In this document: piece after piece, positions 1 through 9,271 of the stretch
Numbering within the stretch: the first letter of the stretch is position 1
Layout: every line of letters starts with the position of its first letter
Source: an uncultured Aquimarina sp.
GTDB taxonomy: Bacteria; Bacteroidota; Bacteroidia; Flavobacteriales; Flavobacteriaceae
Assembly: GCA_947497175.1 (NCBI GenBank)
Contig: CANMFM010000006.1
Location: forward strand, 186,001-250,000
Reading direction: 5' to 3'
Length of the DNA stretch: 64,000 nt
Translations under genes and position numbers: made by a program
Notes under the pieces: model-generated
Database searches by the model: none
What the model saw: the letters and a program-made list of their open reading frames with translations, nothing else
What the model was told of the DNA's origin: nothing

Positions 1-2519
1 CTGGATTCGAGATTTTCTTTAAGAAATTTATTGTCTTTCTTTATTTTTTCATTTTTGGCCTTTAATCGTTTTTCTTCAAATTTTATTTTCTGAATTTCAA
101 TCTCTCTCTTATGTGCAATTTTTAATTTTTCCACACTTTTTTTACGTTGCTCATTTTTGATCCGGATAAACGCATATAAGCCAAGAAGCAATAAGGCTCC
201 ATAAACAATAAACATAGGTATTGATCTATACCACGGAGGATTAATTTTAAATTTGAAAGAAGTTTCGTTTCCAATTTTATGATACACATTTTTTGCTCTT
301 ACCCTAAATGTATATTCGCCCGCAGGTAAAAAATTATATTCTTTTTGTGTTTCGGTACTCCAATCAGACCACTCTTCATCAAGTCCTTCGAGATAGGTTT
401 GGTACATGATCAAATTTGGATGCTCATACAGCGGGGCGACGAACGAAAAACTTAATTTATTGAGCCTAAAAGGTATGGCTTTAGTAATTGAATCTTTTCG
501 GATACCAGTTACATAATTTTCAACATTACCATAAATCATTGAATCTTTCACAGAAACATTTCTTAATAATGTATTGAAATCTTTATTGTAGTTTAGGTTC
601 ACATCTTCACGGTAGATGATCAATCCATTTTTAGAAGTGAACCCTATGTCCTTATTGTCAAAAACTATAAACTCTTCGAAGGCGGGAACAAGTTGTGTTT
701 TTAATCGTTGAAACGGAACACGTTCTAGCGTATGATTTCCGTTTGAAGAAAAATTTATAATCCCAATATCATCTTCTCTATCATATCCCTGAATAAAAAG
801 TACCCTGTTCTCTGATATGTTGGTTAAGTTGCGCACCAAGTTATGATTGGTTAATATGCTTGTATATTTACTATCAACAAGCATGGAGTCTGTTTTTTTA
901 TCATAATGATAAACCCCAAGTTGAGTGCCGAATAATTGTTCATCATTGGTGTCGAGCAAACTGATAAATAAATTTCCAGGAAATCCTTTTTTTTGATCAT
1001 AAAGGGTGAGATCGACCACTTTGGTTATATCAGAATTTAACTGTAGATGGTAGACACCTTTATATCCATGCGATATCCAAATTGAATTTGAGGTATCAAA
1101 AATGACTTCCCTGGAAGTTTTATCAAACCCCTGGATCTTATGTTTTATTTTCCACGAACCATTACTCTTTTGATATACATATAGACCTTTATATGTTCCT
1201 TGAAGTATAAGATCTTTTTTACCTGGAACTTTTATAAAGTTCCATCCACCATTAATATTACTTATAGGGATTGCCTTATTATTTTGAAGAATAAAAGATC
1301 CATCGTGCGCTCCTATAAATAATTGTTGTTCAATTACGGATAAGTTCCAGATTTGCCCATTTACTCCAGGAATTTTCTCAAATACATCATCATGATTAGT
1401 TAGGGGCCATTTACTAGAATACAAACCATTAGATGTAGCAACATATAAGGTGTCATTGTATTTTTCTACATCGTAGGTTGTGCCAAAAATTCCATCATTT
1501 TCTGATAAGGTATAAAAAGGTGATTTTAACTCAACATAGCTAATACTTCCTTCTAGAGTGATCCATAAGTTTTTAGATTCATCTAGATATAAATCTAATA
1601 CTGTATTGCTTAGAAGTTTATTATCTCTATTTAGGTTCTGTAAGAGATTACCTTGTTTATCAAGAAATAAGACTCCGTTATTAGTGGTGCCAATACAATA
1701 TATATTTTCTTCAATACAGATACTGGAGGTGATATTAATTGTTGAAGAGTCAAAATGTTCTGGATTTCCCCAAGGTTTCATTTCGTTATTCTCAAATAAG
1801 TAAATACCCTTTTTAGCCGTGAAAATTAATAGTGAACTGCTGTCATAAGGCAATATTTTTTCAATGGTATATTTAGAGAATAATGAAGCAGGATACATTG
1901 GTTGGATTAGGTCATCATTGAGCGTATATATCGTATTTAAATAATCTACAAAATAGAGTTTACCATTACTCTTTGTGACATATTTGATTCCATTAATTTT
2001 ATCAATACAGTTAATTGTATTTTCTGAAATATTATATTTTATAAAGTGTTCGCTAGTGCAGAAATATATGATATTTTCAATTTCAAATATTGCCCACACC
2101 TGTGAGAAATTAGTACAAGTATCAGGTAGTAAATCATTCAATGAAACGTAATATATCTGATCATACGGATTTTTGGCGGTATATCCAATCTCATTATTAC
2201 TCCCAATATATACTCTGGAGCCATAGGACAATAAAGAGTTTAAGTGAGAACGATTTTTAGGTTGTAATAGAATTTTCCAAGAATTACCAGTAAATTCGAG
2301 TAAACCATATTCATTTGCAAAATACATCAACCCCTTTGAGTCTTGCGTAATCCCAAAAGTTTTGGGAGCAGCTTTGCCAATGTCGTTATTAGAATAGTTG
2401 ATAACCTCAGATACCTTTTTCCATTTTTTTTGTGCGTGTATAGAATGAACAGATAAAAAAAGCAGAAGTAAACAAACTTTGGTATATCCTATTTTTATGC
2501 TAATTGGTAATTGATGCAT
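1..2519 (-). CDS. Triple-tyrosine (Y_Y_Y) beta-propeller regulator, 3' end cut by window
   Basis: The reading frame is open from an ATG at 2519 to the window edge, giving about 839 visible residues. It starts with a signal peptide ending near HSIHAQ. A long beta-propeller-like region follows, with repeated short strands and phrases such as DSKGLMYF and GSNNEIGY. Next comes a Y_Y_Y-type domain just before NPPWY, one membrane segment near residues 762-782, and a lysine/glutamate-rich coiled coil to the edge. In Bacteroidota this architecture belongs to inner-membrane one-component regulators or histidine kinases that sense periplasmic ligands. The DNA-binding or kinase part would lie beyond position 1, so the output type is unknown. 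The gene is divergent from the ApbE gene, with about 400 bp between them. Confidence 0.8.
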   Translation of the reverse strand, partial: MHQLPISIKIGYTKVCLLLLFLSVHSIHAQKKWKKVSEVINYSNNDIGKAAPKTFGITQDSKGLMYFANEYGLLEFTGNSWKILLQPKNRSHLNSLLSYGSRVYIGSNNEIGYTAKNPYDQIYYVSLNDLLPDTCTNFSQVWAIFEIENIIYFCTSEHFIKYNISENTINCIDKINGIKYVTKSNGKLYFVDYLNTIYTLNDDLIQPMYPASLFSKYTIEKILPYDSSSLLIFTAKKGIYLFENNEMKPWGNPEHFDSSTINITSSICIEENIYCIGTTNNGVLFLDKQGNLLQNLNRDNKLLSNTVLDLYLDESKNLWITLEGSISYVELKSPFYTLSENDGIFGTTYDVEKYNDTLYVATSNGLYSSKWPLTNHDDVFEKIPGVNGQIWNLSVIEQQLFIGAHDGSFILQNNKAIPISNINGGWNFIKVPGKKDLILQGTYKGLYVYQKSNGSWKIKHKIQGFDKTSREVIFDTSNSIWISHGYKGVYHLQLNSDITKVVDLTLYDQKKGFPGNLFISLLDTNDEQLFGTQLGVYHYDKKTDSMLVDSKYTSILTNHNLVRNLTNISENRVLFIQGYDREDDIGIINFSSNGNHTLERVPFQRLKTQLVPAFEEFIVFDNKDIGFTSKNGLIIYREDVNLNYNKDFNTLLRNVSVKDSMIYGNVENYVTGIRKDSITKAIPFRLNKLSFSFVAPLYEHPNLIMYQTYLEGLDEEWSDWSTETQKEYNFLPAGEYTFRVRAKNVYHKIGNETSFKFKINPPWYRSIPMFIVYGALLLLGLYAFIRIKNEQRKKSVEKLKIAHKREIEIQKIKFEEKRLKAKNEKIKKDNKFLKENLES

Positions 2520-2927
2520 ATGGGGTTTTTAACATTCTGGTTCATTGCTAAAAGTATGTCAAATTAACAAATTATCAATTAAGTGTAAAGAAAAGCTTGA
2601 TGTTGAGAACGTTCTTTAAAAAATCAAATTCATTGTTAGGGTGTATCTTTTTCAAAAATATCAGGGATTATAAAAGATTTTGACTAAGGCGAAAACGTTT
2701 GAGTGATTTGTTAAAATAGACGTTAAGAAGCTTTATAAAGTAGTAAATCAACTGTATTCAATTTACAGACGTAGTCTGTTAGAAATTATATTTAAAAAAA
2801 TACCTAAAAGTAGGCAAGGTATGATGGGTTTTTATTGCAAAACCAGATCTGTAATAGATTGTAATATCTAGATATGATGTATTCATGTATATTTACCGAC
2901 TAGAGAACCCCAACCCTAAATGGTCTC
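2520..2927. other. Intergenic region between divergent genes
   Basis: This 408-bp AT-rich stretch separates two divergent genes and must hold both promoters. I see no gene in it. A perfect 12-bp palindrome, ATATCTAGATAT, lies at 2864-2875, about 52 bp before the ApbE start codon. It could be an operator, but there is only one copy and AT-rich palindromes arise easily by chance. Confidence 0.4.
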
Positions 2928-3908
2928 ATGAAAAAGATAATACTGACAATTATAATACTGTTCTCGATTCATTCGTATGCTCAACAAATATGTAAACATA
3001 CTCAGATCTTAATGGGTAGTCGTTTTGATGTTACGGTTGTTGCGAGGGATTGTGACCAGGCAAACACTTATATTGATATCGCAGTTGAAGAAATTAAAAG
3101 GATCGAAAAATTAATTTCTTCCTGGGATAGAAATTCACAAACTTCAGAAATAAACCGTAATGCTGGGATACGGGCCATCAAAGTAGATCAAGAGCTATTT
3201 AATATTATTGATCGATCGTTAAAAATTTCGAGGCTTACAGACGGGGCTTTTGATATTAGCTATGCGTCTATGGATAACATCTGGAAATTTGATGGTAGTA
3301 TGACTACTATGCCATCACAAGAATCTATAAAGAAATCAGTTTCAAAAGTTGGGTATCAAAATATTATTTTGAATGCAGAGGACACTACTGTTTTTCTAAA
3401 ACTCCCGGACATGAAAATAGGATTTGGTGCTATTGGTAAAGGATATGCAGCTGATATGGCTAAGAAACTATTGATACAAAAAGGAGTCTCTGCAGGAATC
3501 ATTAACGCATCTGGTGATATGAATACCTGGGGCAAACAACCCGACGGATCAGATTGGAAAGTAGCGATAACAAATCCTTTTGATGCGACAAAAGCCTTTG
3601 CTTTGCTACCAATTAAAGAAGGAGCTGTGGTTACTTCTGGTAACTACGAAAAATACGTAGTTTTTAACAATAAAAGATATACGCATATTATAGATCCGAG
3701 AACAGGCTATCCTTCTTCAGGTATTATTAGTGTTTCTGTTTTTGCTCCCAAAGCAGAATTAGCAGATGCATTGGCAACTTCAATATTTGTTATGGGAAAA
3801 GAAACAGGTCTAAGCAGAGTCAATCAATTGCCAAAGGTAGAATGTGTTATTATCGATAACAACGGAGGCATCCATACTTCGGCTAATATAAAAATAGATA
3901 CTCCATAG
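2928..3908 (+). CDS. apbE: ApbE-family FAD:protein FMN transferase
   Basis: The 326-aa protein has a signal peptide (residues 1-19, ending SYAQ), so it acts outside the inner membrane. ApbE proteins transfer FMN from FAD to a Thr/Ser of target flavoproteins such as Na+-pumping NADH dehydrogenase or Rnf subunits. Family features seen are MGSRFDVTV (29-37), GFGAIGKGYAAD (165-176), INASGDMNTWG (192-202), the VTSGNYEKY block (235-243) and HIIDPRTGYP (253-262), then a metal-site ADALATS segment (279-285). The length fits the family. No flavoprotein partner is adjacent. It is convergent with the next gene, with about 30 bp between stops. Confidence 0.93.
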   Translation: MKKIILTIIILFSIHSYAQQICKHTQILMGSRFDVTVVARDCDQANTYIDIAVEEIKRIEKLISSWDRNSQTSEINRNAGIRAIKVDQELFNIIDRSLKISRLTDGAFDISYASMDNIWKFDGSMTTMPSQESIKKSVSKVGYQNIILNAEDTTVFLKLPDMKIGFGAIGKGYAADMAKKLLIQKGVSAGIINASGDMNTWGKQPDGSDWKVAITNPFDATKAFALLPIKEGAVVTSGNYEKYVVFNNKRYTHIIDPRTGYPSSGIISVSVFAPKAELADALATSIFVMGKETGLSRVNQLPKVECVIIDNNGGIHTSANIKIDTP

Positions 3909-3938
3909 CGAGCACATTAAGAGACTAAAAAGTTTTAC

Positions 3939-5402
3939 CTAACGCTTACTCCATAACTCTTGCCCCAAGTAAAAATCTTTGCTTAGCACTTCTTCATACA
4001 CGGCATCAACGTTATCCCCATTCAAAAAGATTAAGTATCCATTTCCGGATTTTGGAAAAATAATAGCTAAGGTACTAACCCCTGGATCTTTTCCGGTATG
4101 AATAAGACCATATTCTTTTTTACTGAAGTTTGTCAAAATTTGCCAACCCAATCCAAAATAATTATCATCTGATAAATTTACCTGCTGTTTTGTCATTTCG
4201 CTAAATAAGTTTTCTGATAGTGATGTAGTATTCATTACATATTCCAAAAAACGTCCATAATCTTCAACGGTGGTTAAAAGATTAGCAGCAGCATTAGCTT
4301 TGTAGTACTTTTTTGTAGGGATTTTATTTCCATTTTTATCAAAGTTTTGTGCATATCTTGTTTCATCCATTGTTGTATCCCACCAAAATCGCGTATCGGT
4401 CATATTTGCAGGCTCAAAAACAAGCTCCTTGGTCATTTCTTCGATTTTTTTACTGAACTTATTTTCTATTGCCTTTCTCAAATATTCAAAACCTTCTCCA
4501 GAATATTGATATTTTGTTCCTGGGTCGAACTGAAATTCTAATTTTTTTGCTTTCTCCAAATATCTCCAGTTTGGAAATCCAGTCTGATGAGAAAGAATTA
4601 TTCTTGGGGTTAGTTTTTTATGTCTTTCGTCATTTTTGATATCTGGATCAATCCAATATTTATATAACGGTTCGTCTAAATCTAAAAGCCCTTTGTCGAT
4701 AAGTTGAAGTACGGTGAACGCAAAAACAGGTTTAGTTAAAGATGCGACTTTAAAAATAGTATTATAAGGTGCGGTTTCTTTTCCATCCAAACTTCCATAC
4801 ACCTGTACCTTGGTCAATTTTCCATTTTCAATAACTCCAATACCCATCGCAGGAACGTTGTTATCAGAAAGAAGTTGATTTAGAGGACTAAGTTGTTCAT
4901 TCTTTGTTCCTGGCTTTTGATGGTCATAACTCAAGACTTCATTTAATATCCAGTCTTCGTTATTTTTTGTCCAAACCGATGTAAATTTGGCAGTATTGGT
5001 CCACACATCGCCTTTGTCTTTTTCTCTAATATAAAAATTATGAACTCCCTTTTGAATCGCTCCATAGAGCTTTCCATTATTGTAGAGAGGAAAAACCGCT
5101 AAGCTTCCTTTCTGAAGCTTTCTAATGGGTTTTTTATGAGAATCCGGACAAATATATTCTCGGGTGTTTTTAAAAAATTGTTTTTTGTTTTGAAATCCGC
5201 TCTGGTCGTGATAAAATTTAAGATCACTAGCAACTATTTTTTCGAGATATTCAAGATCACATTGATTAAAACCTCTCTCAAAAAAAAGACTATCTTGTTT
5301 TTTTAAAGTAATAAAAAGAGGTGATTTTTTTTGAATTTGAGCACTCGCACAATTCACTAAAAATAACAAGATTAGGATCTTGAAAGCATTGGTTTTTGCC
5401 AT
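3939..5402 (-). CDS. Secreted serine hydrolase: NTF2-like domain plus class C beta-lactamase-like domain
   Basis: I choose the ATG at 5402 (487 aa) over an in-frame one at 5444, because the 5402 start gives a proper signal peptide (MAKTNAFKILILLFLV, then NCASAQ). Residues about 30-160 look like a DUF4440/SnoaL (NTF2-like) domain. Residues about 175-487 are the beta-lactamase/transpeptidase-like fold: SLTK nucleophile motif at 221-224, YSG in place of YxN near 300, and a HTG motif near the C-terminus. Such proteins are usually esterases, DD-peptidases or D-amino-acid peptidases rather than resistance enzymes. The substrate is unknown. It is paralogous to the gene at 6196-7305 in the hydrolase part only. 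Confidence 0.82.
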   Translation of the reverse strand: MAKTNAFKILILLFLVNCASAQIQKKSPLFITLKKQDSLFFERGFNQCDLEYLEKIVASDLKFYHDQSGFQNKKQFFKNTREYICPDSHKKPIRKLQKGSLAVFPLYNNGKLYGAIQKGVHNFYIREKDKGDVWTNTAKFTSVWTKNNEDWILNEVLSYDHQKPGTKNEQLSPLNQLLSDNNVPAMGIGVIENGKLTKVQVYGSLDGKETAPYNTIFKVASLTKPVFAFTVLQLIDKGLLDLDEPLYKYWIDPDIKNDERHKKLTPRIILSHQTGFPNWRYLEKAKKLEFQFDPGTKYQYSGEGFEYLRKAIENKFSKKIEEMTKELVFEPANMTDTRFWWDTTMDETRYAQNFDKNGNKIPTKKYYKANAAANLLTTVEDYGRFLEYVMNTTSLSENLFSEMTKQQVNLSDDNYFGLGWQILTNFSKKEYGLIHTGKDPGVSTLAIIFPKSGNGYLIFLNGDNVDAVYEEVLSKDFYLGQELWSKR

Positions 5403-5547
5403 AATACATTTAAGTAAGAGACGAAGGTAAAAAAAATCCACCATTTGTGTTATAACATTAACCCAACAAAAACTTTACTTATGTTATATAATTGTGAAAA
5501 TTAGTTTACTAGCAGTTTTCTTTTTTTAATATTTTCTATTGTACGTT

Positions 5548-6057
5548 TTAATTTCTAAAATGTGTCTGTAAATACTTTTCTTCAATTATATGGATATGGT
5601 GTGTTTCATGCCCAATAATTGATTTTAGAAAATCCTCGAGGGCAATTTCATGTTGCTGTGCCAATCCCTTCATTTTTAATTGGTTTTCAGATAGTGTATC
5701 TATAAAACTTATGGAAGCGTTCCTAACATTTACAAAATCAGTAACTAATTGCAATATTGTTAAATCATCAAAACGACTATTATCAACTAAAAGTTCTTGA
5801 TTATATCCCCAAAGTTGAATTGTTTCGCCTCTACTCAATAACAATGCTCTAAACGTCTTGATTCTTTCATGATCAGTAAGGTGTCCAATTATTTGTTTTA
5901 TACTCCATTTATCAGGTGCATATCGAAAAGTAGCCATCTCCTCGTTAATTGAGTTAAAAAGAGTAACCGTGGACAATGATGAAAATGCTAATCGCAAATC
6001 CTTGTGTTTTACATATTCAAAATAATATGGAAAACCATGCTCAGGTTTATATTTCAT
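5548..6057 (-). CDS. DinB-family putative metal-dependent protein
   Basis: This 169-aa cytoplasmic protein looks like the DinB/YfiT four-helix family, which binds a metal through three histidines; some members are thiol-dependent S-transferases. The expected histidines appear in IIGHLTDHER and in GHETHHI near the C-terminus. The phrase PDKWSIKQIIGHL is typical of the family. It lies on the same strand as both serine hydrolase genes but with gaps of more than 130 bp, so an operon is not certain. The substrate cannot be told from sequence. Confidence 0.8.
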   Translation of the reverse strand: MKYKPEHGFPYYFEYVKHKDLRLAFSSLSTVTLFNSINEEMATFRYAPDKWSIKQIIGHLTDHERIKTFRALLLSRGETIQLWGYNQELLVDNSRFDDLTILQLVTDFVNVRNASISFIDTLSENQLKMKGLAQQHEIALEDFLKSIIGHETHHIHIIEEKYLQTHFRN

Positions 6058-6195
6058 TTTTATGTTGATTATTGATATTCATGTAAGTTACAAAAATCAA
6101 GATAGTGTGTTTTCAGTCCTTACTGTAAAGATTTTGAAATACAATAAATTAAGATAAGATAATTGAGTTGAAACAAGCTATGTAAGGTTGTTTAT

Positions 6196-7305
6196 CTAGT
6201 TAGCGTTGTTAATATACCCAAACAAATCGTATCCAAAATCATATACCTCATTTGCATTATTAAATTGAACCATAGCCCATTTTTTATTTTTGTCAAAGAG
6301 AAACAAGCAGTTAAACCCATCATTATTTCCCTCGTGTCCATACACTATATGACCAGAATTATGATACTTTGCAAATCCAAGAGTCCAGGCTATAGCACCT
6401 TCTTTTGATATAAGAGATGGCGCCTTTAAAGTGTCAATTTGTTCTGTCAATAAAATTTCAGTATTTTTTTCTGAGAGTAGGCTATTATTCAATATTGCGA
6501 TGAGCCATTTCGAAAATTCCCGAGATTCAGTATGGAGCGCCGATGCTGCATTAAATTCTTTTTCATTCCATTTATTCCTTTGGTTTCTCACACCTTTGAA
6601 GTGAGGAAATGCCTTGTGATTTATGTTGTAATCATTCTGAACAAATTTCGTATGAACCATTCCTAATGGCAACGCTATGCGTTGTTGGAAATAGTTTTCT
6701 AAACCCTGATAGTCTGTTTGTAGAATTGACTCGATAGCTTTAACCAAGAATTGATATCCTTCACCAGAATAACTAAAATTGGTACCGGGTTCAAACAATA
6801 TATTTAGTGGGCCATTACGACGCCAATTTGGAAAGCCCGTTGTATGCGACAGTACCATTCTGGCCGTAATTTTTTGATATCGAACATCATGATCATAATT
6901 ACTACGTGTATTTTCATCAAAATAGGTATACAGCGGGGTGTCTAAATCCAATTTTTTATCTTCTACCAATAGCATAACCAAAGAAGCGAATACTGGTTTT
7001 GAAGTTGAAGCTCCCTCAAAAATGGTTTCAGTATGTACTGGTTTTTTAGTTACCAAATTTGAGTATCCCATTACACCGTGAAAAACTAATTGACCATTAT
7101 TAATTATAGCATACGAAACTCCCGGGATATTCATCTCTTTCATTCTTTTTTTTACATAGGCATTTATTGAATCGATCGCTACTTTTTGATCGTTTAAATT
7201 TAGGATAGTTTTCATTTCTTTTTGTAAAGAATCTTTGTGAGGATGTTCTCTACAAGAAGTTATTAAAACTAATGTGGTCATAAATAAGATATATAAATTT
7301 TTCAT
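6196..7305 (-). CDS. Serine hydrolase lipoprotein, class C beta-lactamase-like
   Basis: The 369-aa protein has a lipoprotein signal (MKNLYILFMTTLVLITSC, lipid-modified Cys18), so it is probably membrane anchored. The catalytic SxxK motif is S100-T-S-K103, the YxN position reads YSGEGYQF, and the third motif is HEG in VYGHEGNNDGF. The phrase LSHTTGFPNWR matches LSHQTGFPNWR in the neighbour at 3939-5402, so the two are paralogs. The NTF2-like domain of the neighbour is missing here. Likely roles are esterase or peptidase activity on small secreted substrates; this is family-level inference only. Confidence 0.84.
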   Translation of the reverse strand: MKNLYILFMTTLVLITSCREHPHKDSLQKEMKTILNLNDQKVAIDSINAYVKKRMKEMNIPGVSYAIINNGQLVFHGVMGYSNLVTKKPVHTETIFEGASTSKPVFASLVMLLVEDKKLDLDTPLYTYFDENTRSNYDHDVRYQKITARMVLSHTTGFPNWRRNGPLNILFEPGTNFSYSGEGYQFLVKAIESILQTDYQGLENYFQQRIALPLGMVHTKFVQNDYNINHKAFPHFKGVRNQRNKWNEKEFNAASALHTESREFSKWLIAILNNSLLSEKNTEILLTEQIDTLKAPSLISKEGAIAWTLGFAKYHNSGHIVYGHEGNNDGFNCLFLFDKNKKWAMVQFNNANEVYDFGYDLFGYINNAN

Positions 7306-7608
7306 TAGGAAGAAGTGTCTTTATTTCTATAGACAAAATCAAAAGAGGATTGTTACATCTAGAATGTAATTAGCCTTCAATAAAGCAAAGCAACGGTGTT
7401 GTGATTATAAAATGGGGGCAGATACTTCTTATAAAAGTGCTTTATACCAATCATAAAAACGAAGCAATAGACGTCTTATTACGGTATAACGGGGGTAAAC
7501 ACATTTTTTAAACCCGTTTTGCAGTTCGTAAATAAAAAAATATCCCAGTGTCATTTTTTGAAACTGGGATATTTTAATTTCACCAACGAACAAAAAACAT
7601 AAAACCTC
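7306..7608. other. Intergenic region with hairpin
   Basis: These 303 bp separate a minus-strand hydrolase gene from a plus-strand barrel gene, so both promoters should be here. Apart from the hairpin at 7538-7574, listed separately, I recognise nothing in it. Confidence 0.4.
7538..7574 (+). terminator. Strong hairpin in the leader of the next gene
   Basis: A 12-bp perfect stem (AAATATCCCAGT at 7538-7549 pairing with ACTGGGATATTT at 7563-7574) encloses a 13-nt loop and is followed by a short T-rich run. There is no plus-strand gene upstream for it to terminate, and the start codon of the barrel gene follows 34 bp later. It may be a 5' leader structure or attenuator of that gene, or a leftover terminator. 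Confidence 0.5.
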
Positions 7609-8163
7609 ATGAAAAACACCCTTTTGATACTTTTGATAATTTTGGCTTCAGCTCAAATCAATGCTCAATTAATAAAAGAAAAGTCTATCGATGTTTCAGT
7701 AGGTTTTGGATATAGTGTACCCTATGATGACGTTGATATAACTGGTTCCGGATTTTATCTACAGGGAGAGTTTGTGTTAACTCTTTCCAAGTGGATAGAT
7801 ATACGACCGTATGCTGGCTTAATTTTGGCAAAAACAGATGAAAACGAACAAATTGGGGCTTTTTTCAAATCTAATGCTAATGCATTCTTGATGGGTAGCA
7901 AAGCAAGATTTACTATACCAATTCCGTGGATTGCACCATACCTAGAATCTGGAATTGGAGCATCGATTGGTTCTTTTGAAACACTTACGCCATTTACGAA
8001 CATTGATAAAAACGGATTAATTTTACATATTCCTTTTTCTCTCGGGCTAGAATTAGGAGCAAAACACAATTTTGATATTGGTTTTACTTATTATTTTCAT
8101 CCAAGTGTTGAACAATTCTCTGGAGCAGCGGCAATTGGGGTCTCATTTCCACTAGATAATTAA
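7609..8163 (+). CDS. Small outer-membrane beta-barrel protein
   Basis: The 184-aa protein has a clear signal peptide (MKNTLLILLIILASAQINAQ). The rest is a run of alternating amphipathic strands (VSVGFGYSVPY, GLELGAKHNFDIGFTYYF) that ends without a terminal aromatic residue but looks like the 8-strand porin-like/OmpA-like barrel family common in Bacteroidota. No substrate or partner can be named. It is monocistronic: a terminator-like hairpin follows about 190 bp downstream. Confidence 0.7.
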   Translation: MKNTLLILLIILASAQINAQLIKEKSIDVSVGFGYSVPYDDVDITGSGFYLQGEFVLTLSKWIDIRPYAGLILAKTDENEQIGAFFKSNANAFLMGSKARFTIPIPWIAPYLESGIGASIGSFETLTPFTNIDKNGLILHIPFSLGLELGAKHNFDIGFTYYFHPSVEQFSGAAAIGVSFPLDN

Positions 8164-8352
8164 AAAGAGAACCTAAATCATACGTACAAATTAAATGTAT
8201 CTATATACGAATCCGGGATCCCTAAAGATTTTAAAGTTGTAAAACAAAAAGAAATCAAATTTCCGGTGCATTCAGGCTTTCCATAAACAAAAAATGATAA
8301 TATTCTCTAACAACGCTTTATTGTACTAAAACAAATGTATACAGTCTACTTT

Positions 8353-8388
8353 AAATCCTATTGTTATAAATGAACAATAGGATTTTTT
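8353..8388 (+). terminator. Intrinsic terminator upstream of the eCIS operon
   Basis: The 13-bp stem AAATCCTATTGTT (8353-8365) pairs with AACAATAGGATTT (8373-8385), followed by a T run. It insulates the eCIS promoter from upstream transcription. Confidence 0.75.
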
Positions 8389-8451
8389 CATCATAGTTCG
8401 GTCAACTACACTTTCTAAATACCCTATAATTTCTATAGTAAAATTCTCGAT

Positions 8452-8558
8452 GTCGTAAATGTTACAGGGCGTCGGATTTTGACCATTGATTTGTCGGAAA
8501 TCTTTACGGATTTGGCGGGCTTGTACTATTACTAGTGTCTCTTCTCGAATTACTTTTG
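8452..8558 (+). promoter_or_regulatory. eCIS operon promoter with paired half-sites and TAnnTTTG box
   Basis: Half-sites GTCGGAAAT (8493) and GGCGGGCTTGT (8514-8524) lie 21 bp apart. A perfect Bacteroidota -7 box, TACTTTTG, lies at 8551-8558, 58 bp from the first half-site and 33 bp before the ATG. The same layout recurs at 34920, 39198 and 40079. A further, looser pair, GTCGTAAAT (8452) and GTCGGATTTTG (8471), sits upstream. No good -33 box is at the usual spacing, which fits an activator-dependent promoter. Two sites two helical turns apart suggest a dimeric or tandem-binding regulator such as a LytTR response regulator; that identity is a guess. Confidence 0.65.
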
Positions 8559-8591
8559 ATGCATCAAGAATTAGTAAACTAATCCTATATA

Positions 8592-9230
8592 ATGGTCGAT
8601 GTTGTATTAAATGTTTTAAAAGATAAACTCAATGAGTATTTTAAAAATATAGTAGAAGCTACAGATTCAAATAGTATTGAATTTATTAATACTAATAATA
8701 ATGATCCTGTTTCTTTCACTAATGATAAAATTACTCCTTTTTTAATCAATATTTCTGAGGATAGAAAATTTAGAAATGCAGATCAATATTCTGGGATTGT
8801 GCGAGATGGAATAAGAACTCAAGCTAACCCAGAAATAAGAATTGAGCTTTTAATTCTTTTTGTATCGAAGTTTAGCAAATATGATCAGGCACTCAAATTT
8901 TTATCCCATGTCATCAAATTTTTTCAGGTTAATAGGATTTTTAATCCACTTAACTCCCCACAACTTAGTGATGAACGCATAGAGAAATTGGTTGTAGAAT
9001 TAATTTCACTTCCCTTAGAAGAACAAAATCAAGTATGGCACTCTTTAAACACTTCTTACTTGCCATCAGTGCTGTATAGGGTTCGATTGCTATCCTTTAT
9101 CGATGAGCAAAGTGTAGCGTTTGTTGGAACTCCCCTGCAACATATCAATATGGCAGTTGGCGAAAAATATCCTCTTCCAGAAATTAAGGATACTGAGAAT
9201 GAGGAAGAAGAAAATAATATAAATGATTAA
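8592..9230 (+). CDS. eCIS cap/terminator protein, DUF4255 (Pvc16-like)
   Basis: First gene of the injection-system cluster. The 212-aa protein begins MVDVVLNVLKDKLNEYF and carries the DUF4255 (Pvc16 N-terminal) pattern: a variable loop, then LINISEDRKFRN and a long helical C-terminal half with VRLLSFIDEQ. Pvc16/Afp16 proteins cap the distal end of the tube and sheath and set particle length. Its position as first gene differs from PVC, where the homolog lies near the end. The acidic tail (EDTENEEEE-type) is typical filler. The start ATG lies 33 bp after the TAnnTTTG box. Confidence 0.8.
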   Translation: MVDVVLNVLKDKLNEYFKNIVEATDSNSIEFINTNNNDPVSFTNDKITPFLINISEDRKFRNADQYSGIVRDGIRTQANPEIRIELLILFVSKFSKYDQALKFLSHVIKFFQVNRIFNPLNSPQLSDERIEKLVVELISLPLEEQNQVWHSLNTSYLPSVLYRVRLLSFIDEQSVAFVGTPLQHINMAVGEKYPLPEIKDTENEEEENNIND

Positions 9231-9271
9231 GCATAAGAAATAACTGATAAAGCAGAGATAAAAAAACGATC

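Larger units (their letters stand above)
8164..8591. other. Intergenic region: terminator and eCIS promoter
   Basis: This 428-bp region lies between the barrel gene and the first eCIS gene. It holds an intrinsic terminator (8353-8388) and a cluster of GTCGG-type half-sites leading to a TAnnTTTG box (8452-8558), both listed separately. I see no gene in it. Confidence 0.5.

Noticed and set aside
1558..1803. 81-codon plus-strand frame
   Set aside because: It is antisense to the propeller regulator, whose frame is clearly coding.
3939..7305. Beta-lactam resistance genes
   Set aside because: Both hydrolases have SxxK, but the YxN motif is altered to YSG and the context is not resistance-like. 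They fit the broader esterase/peptidase group.
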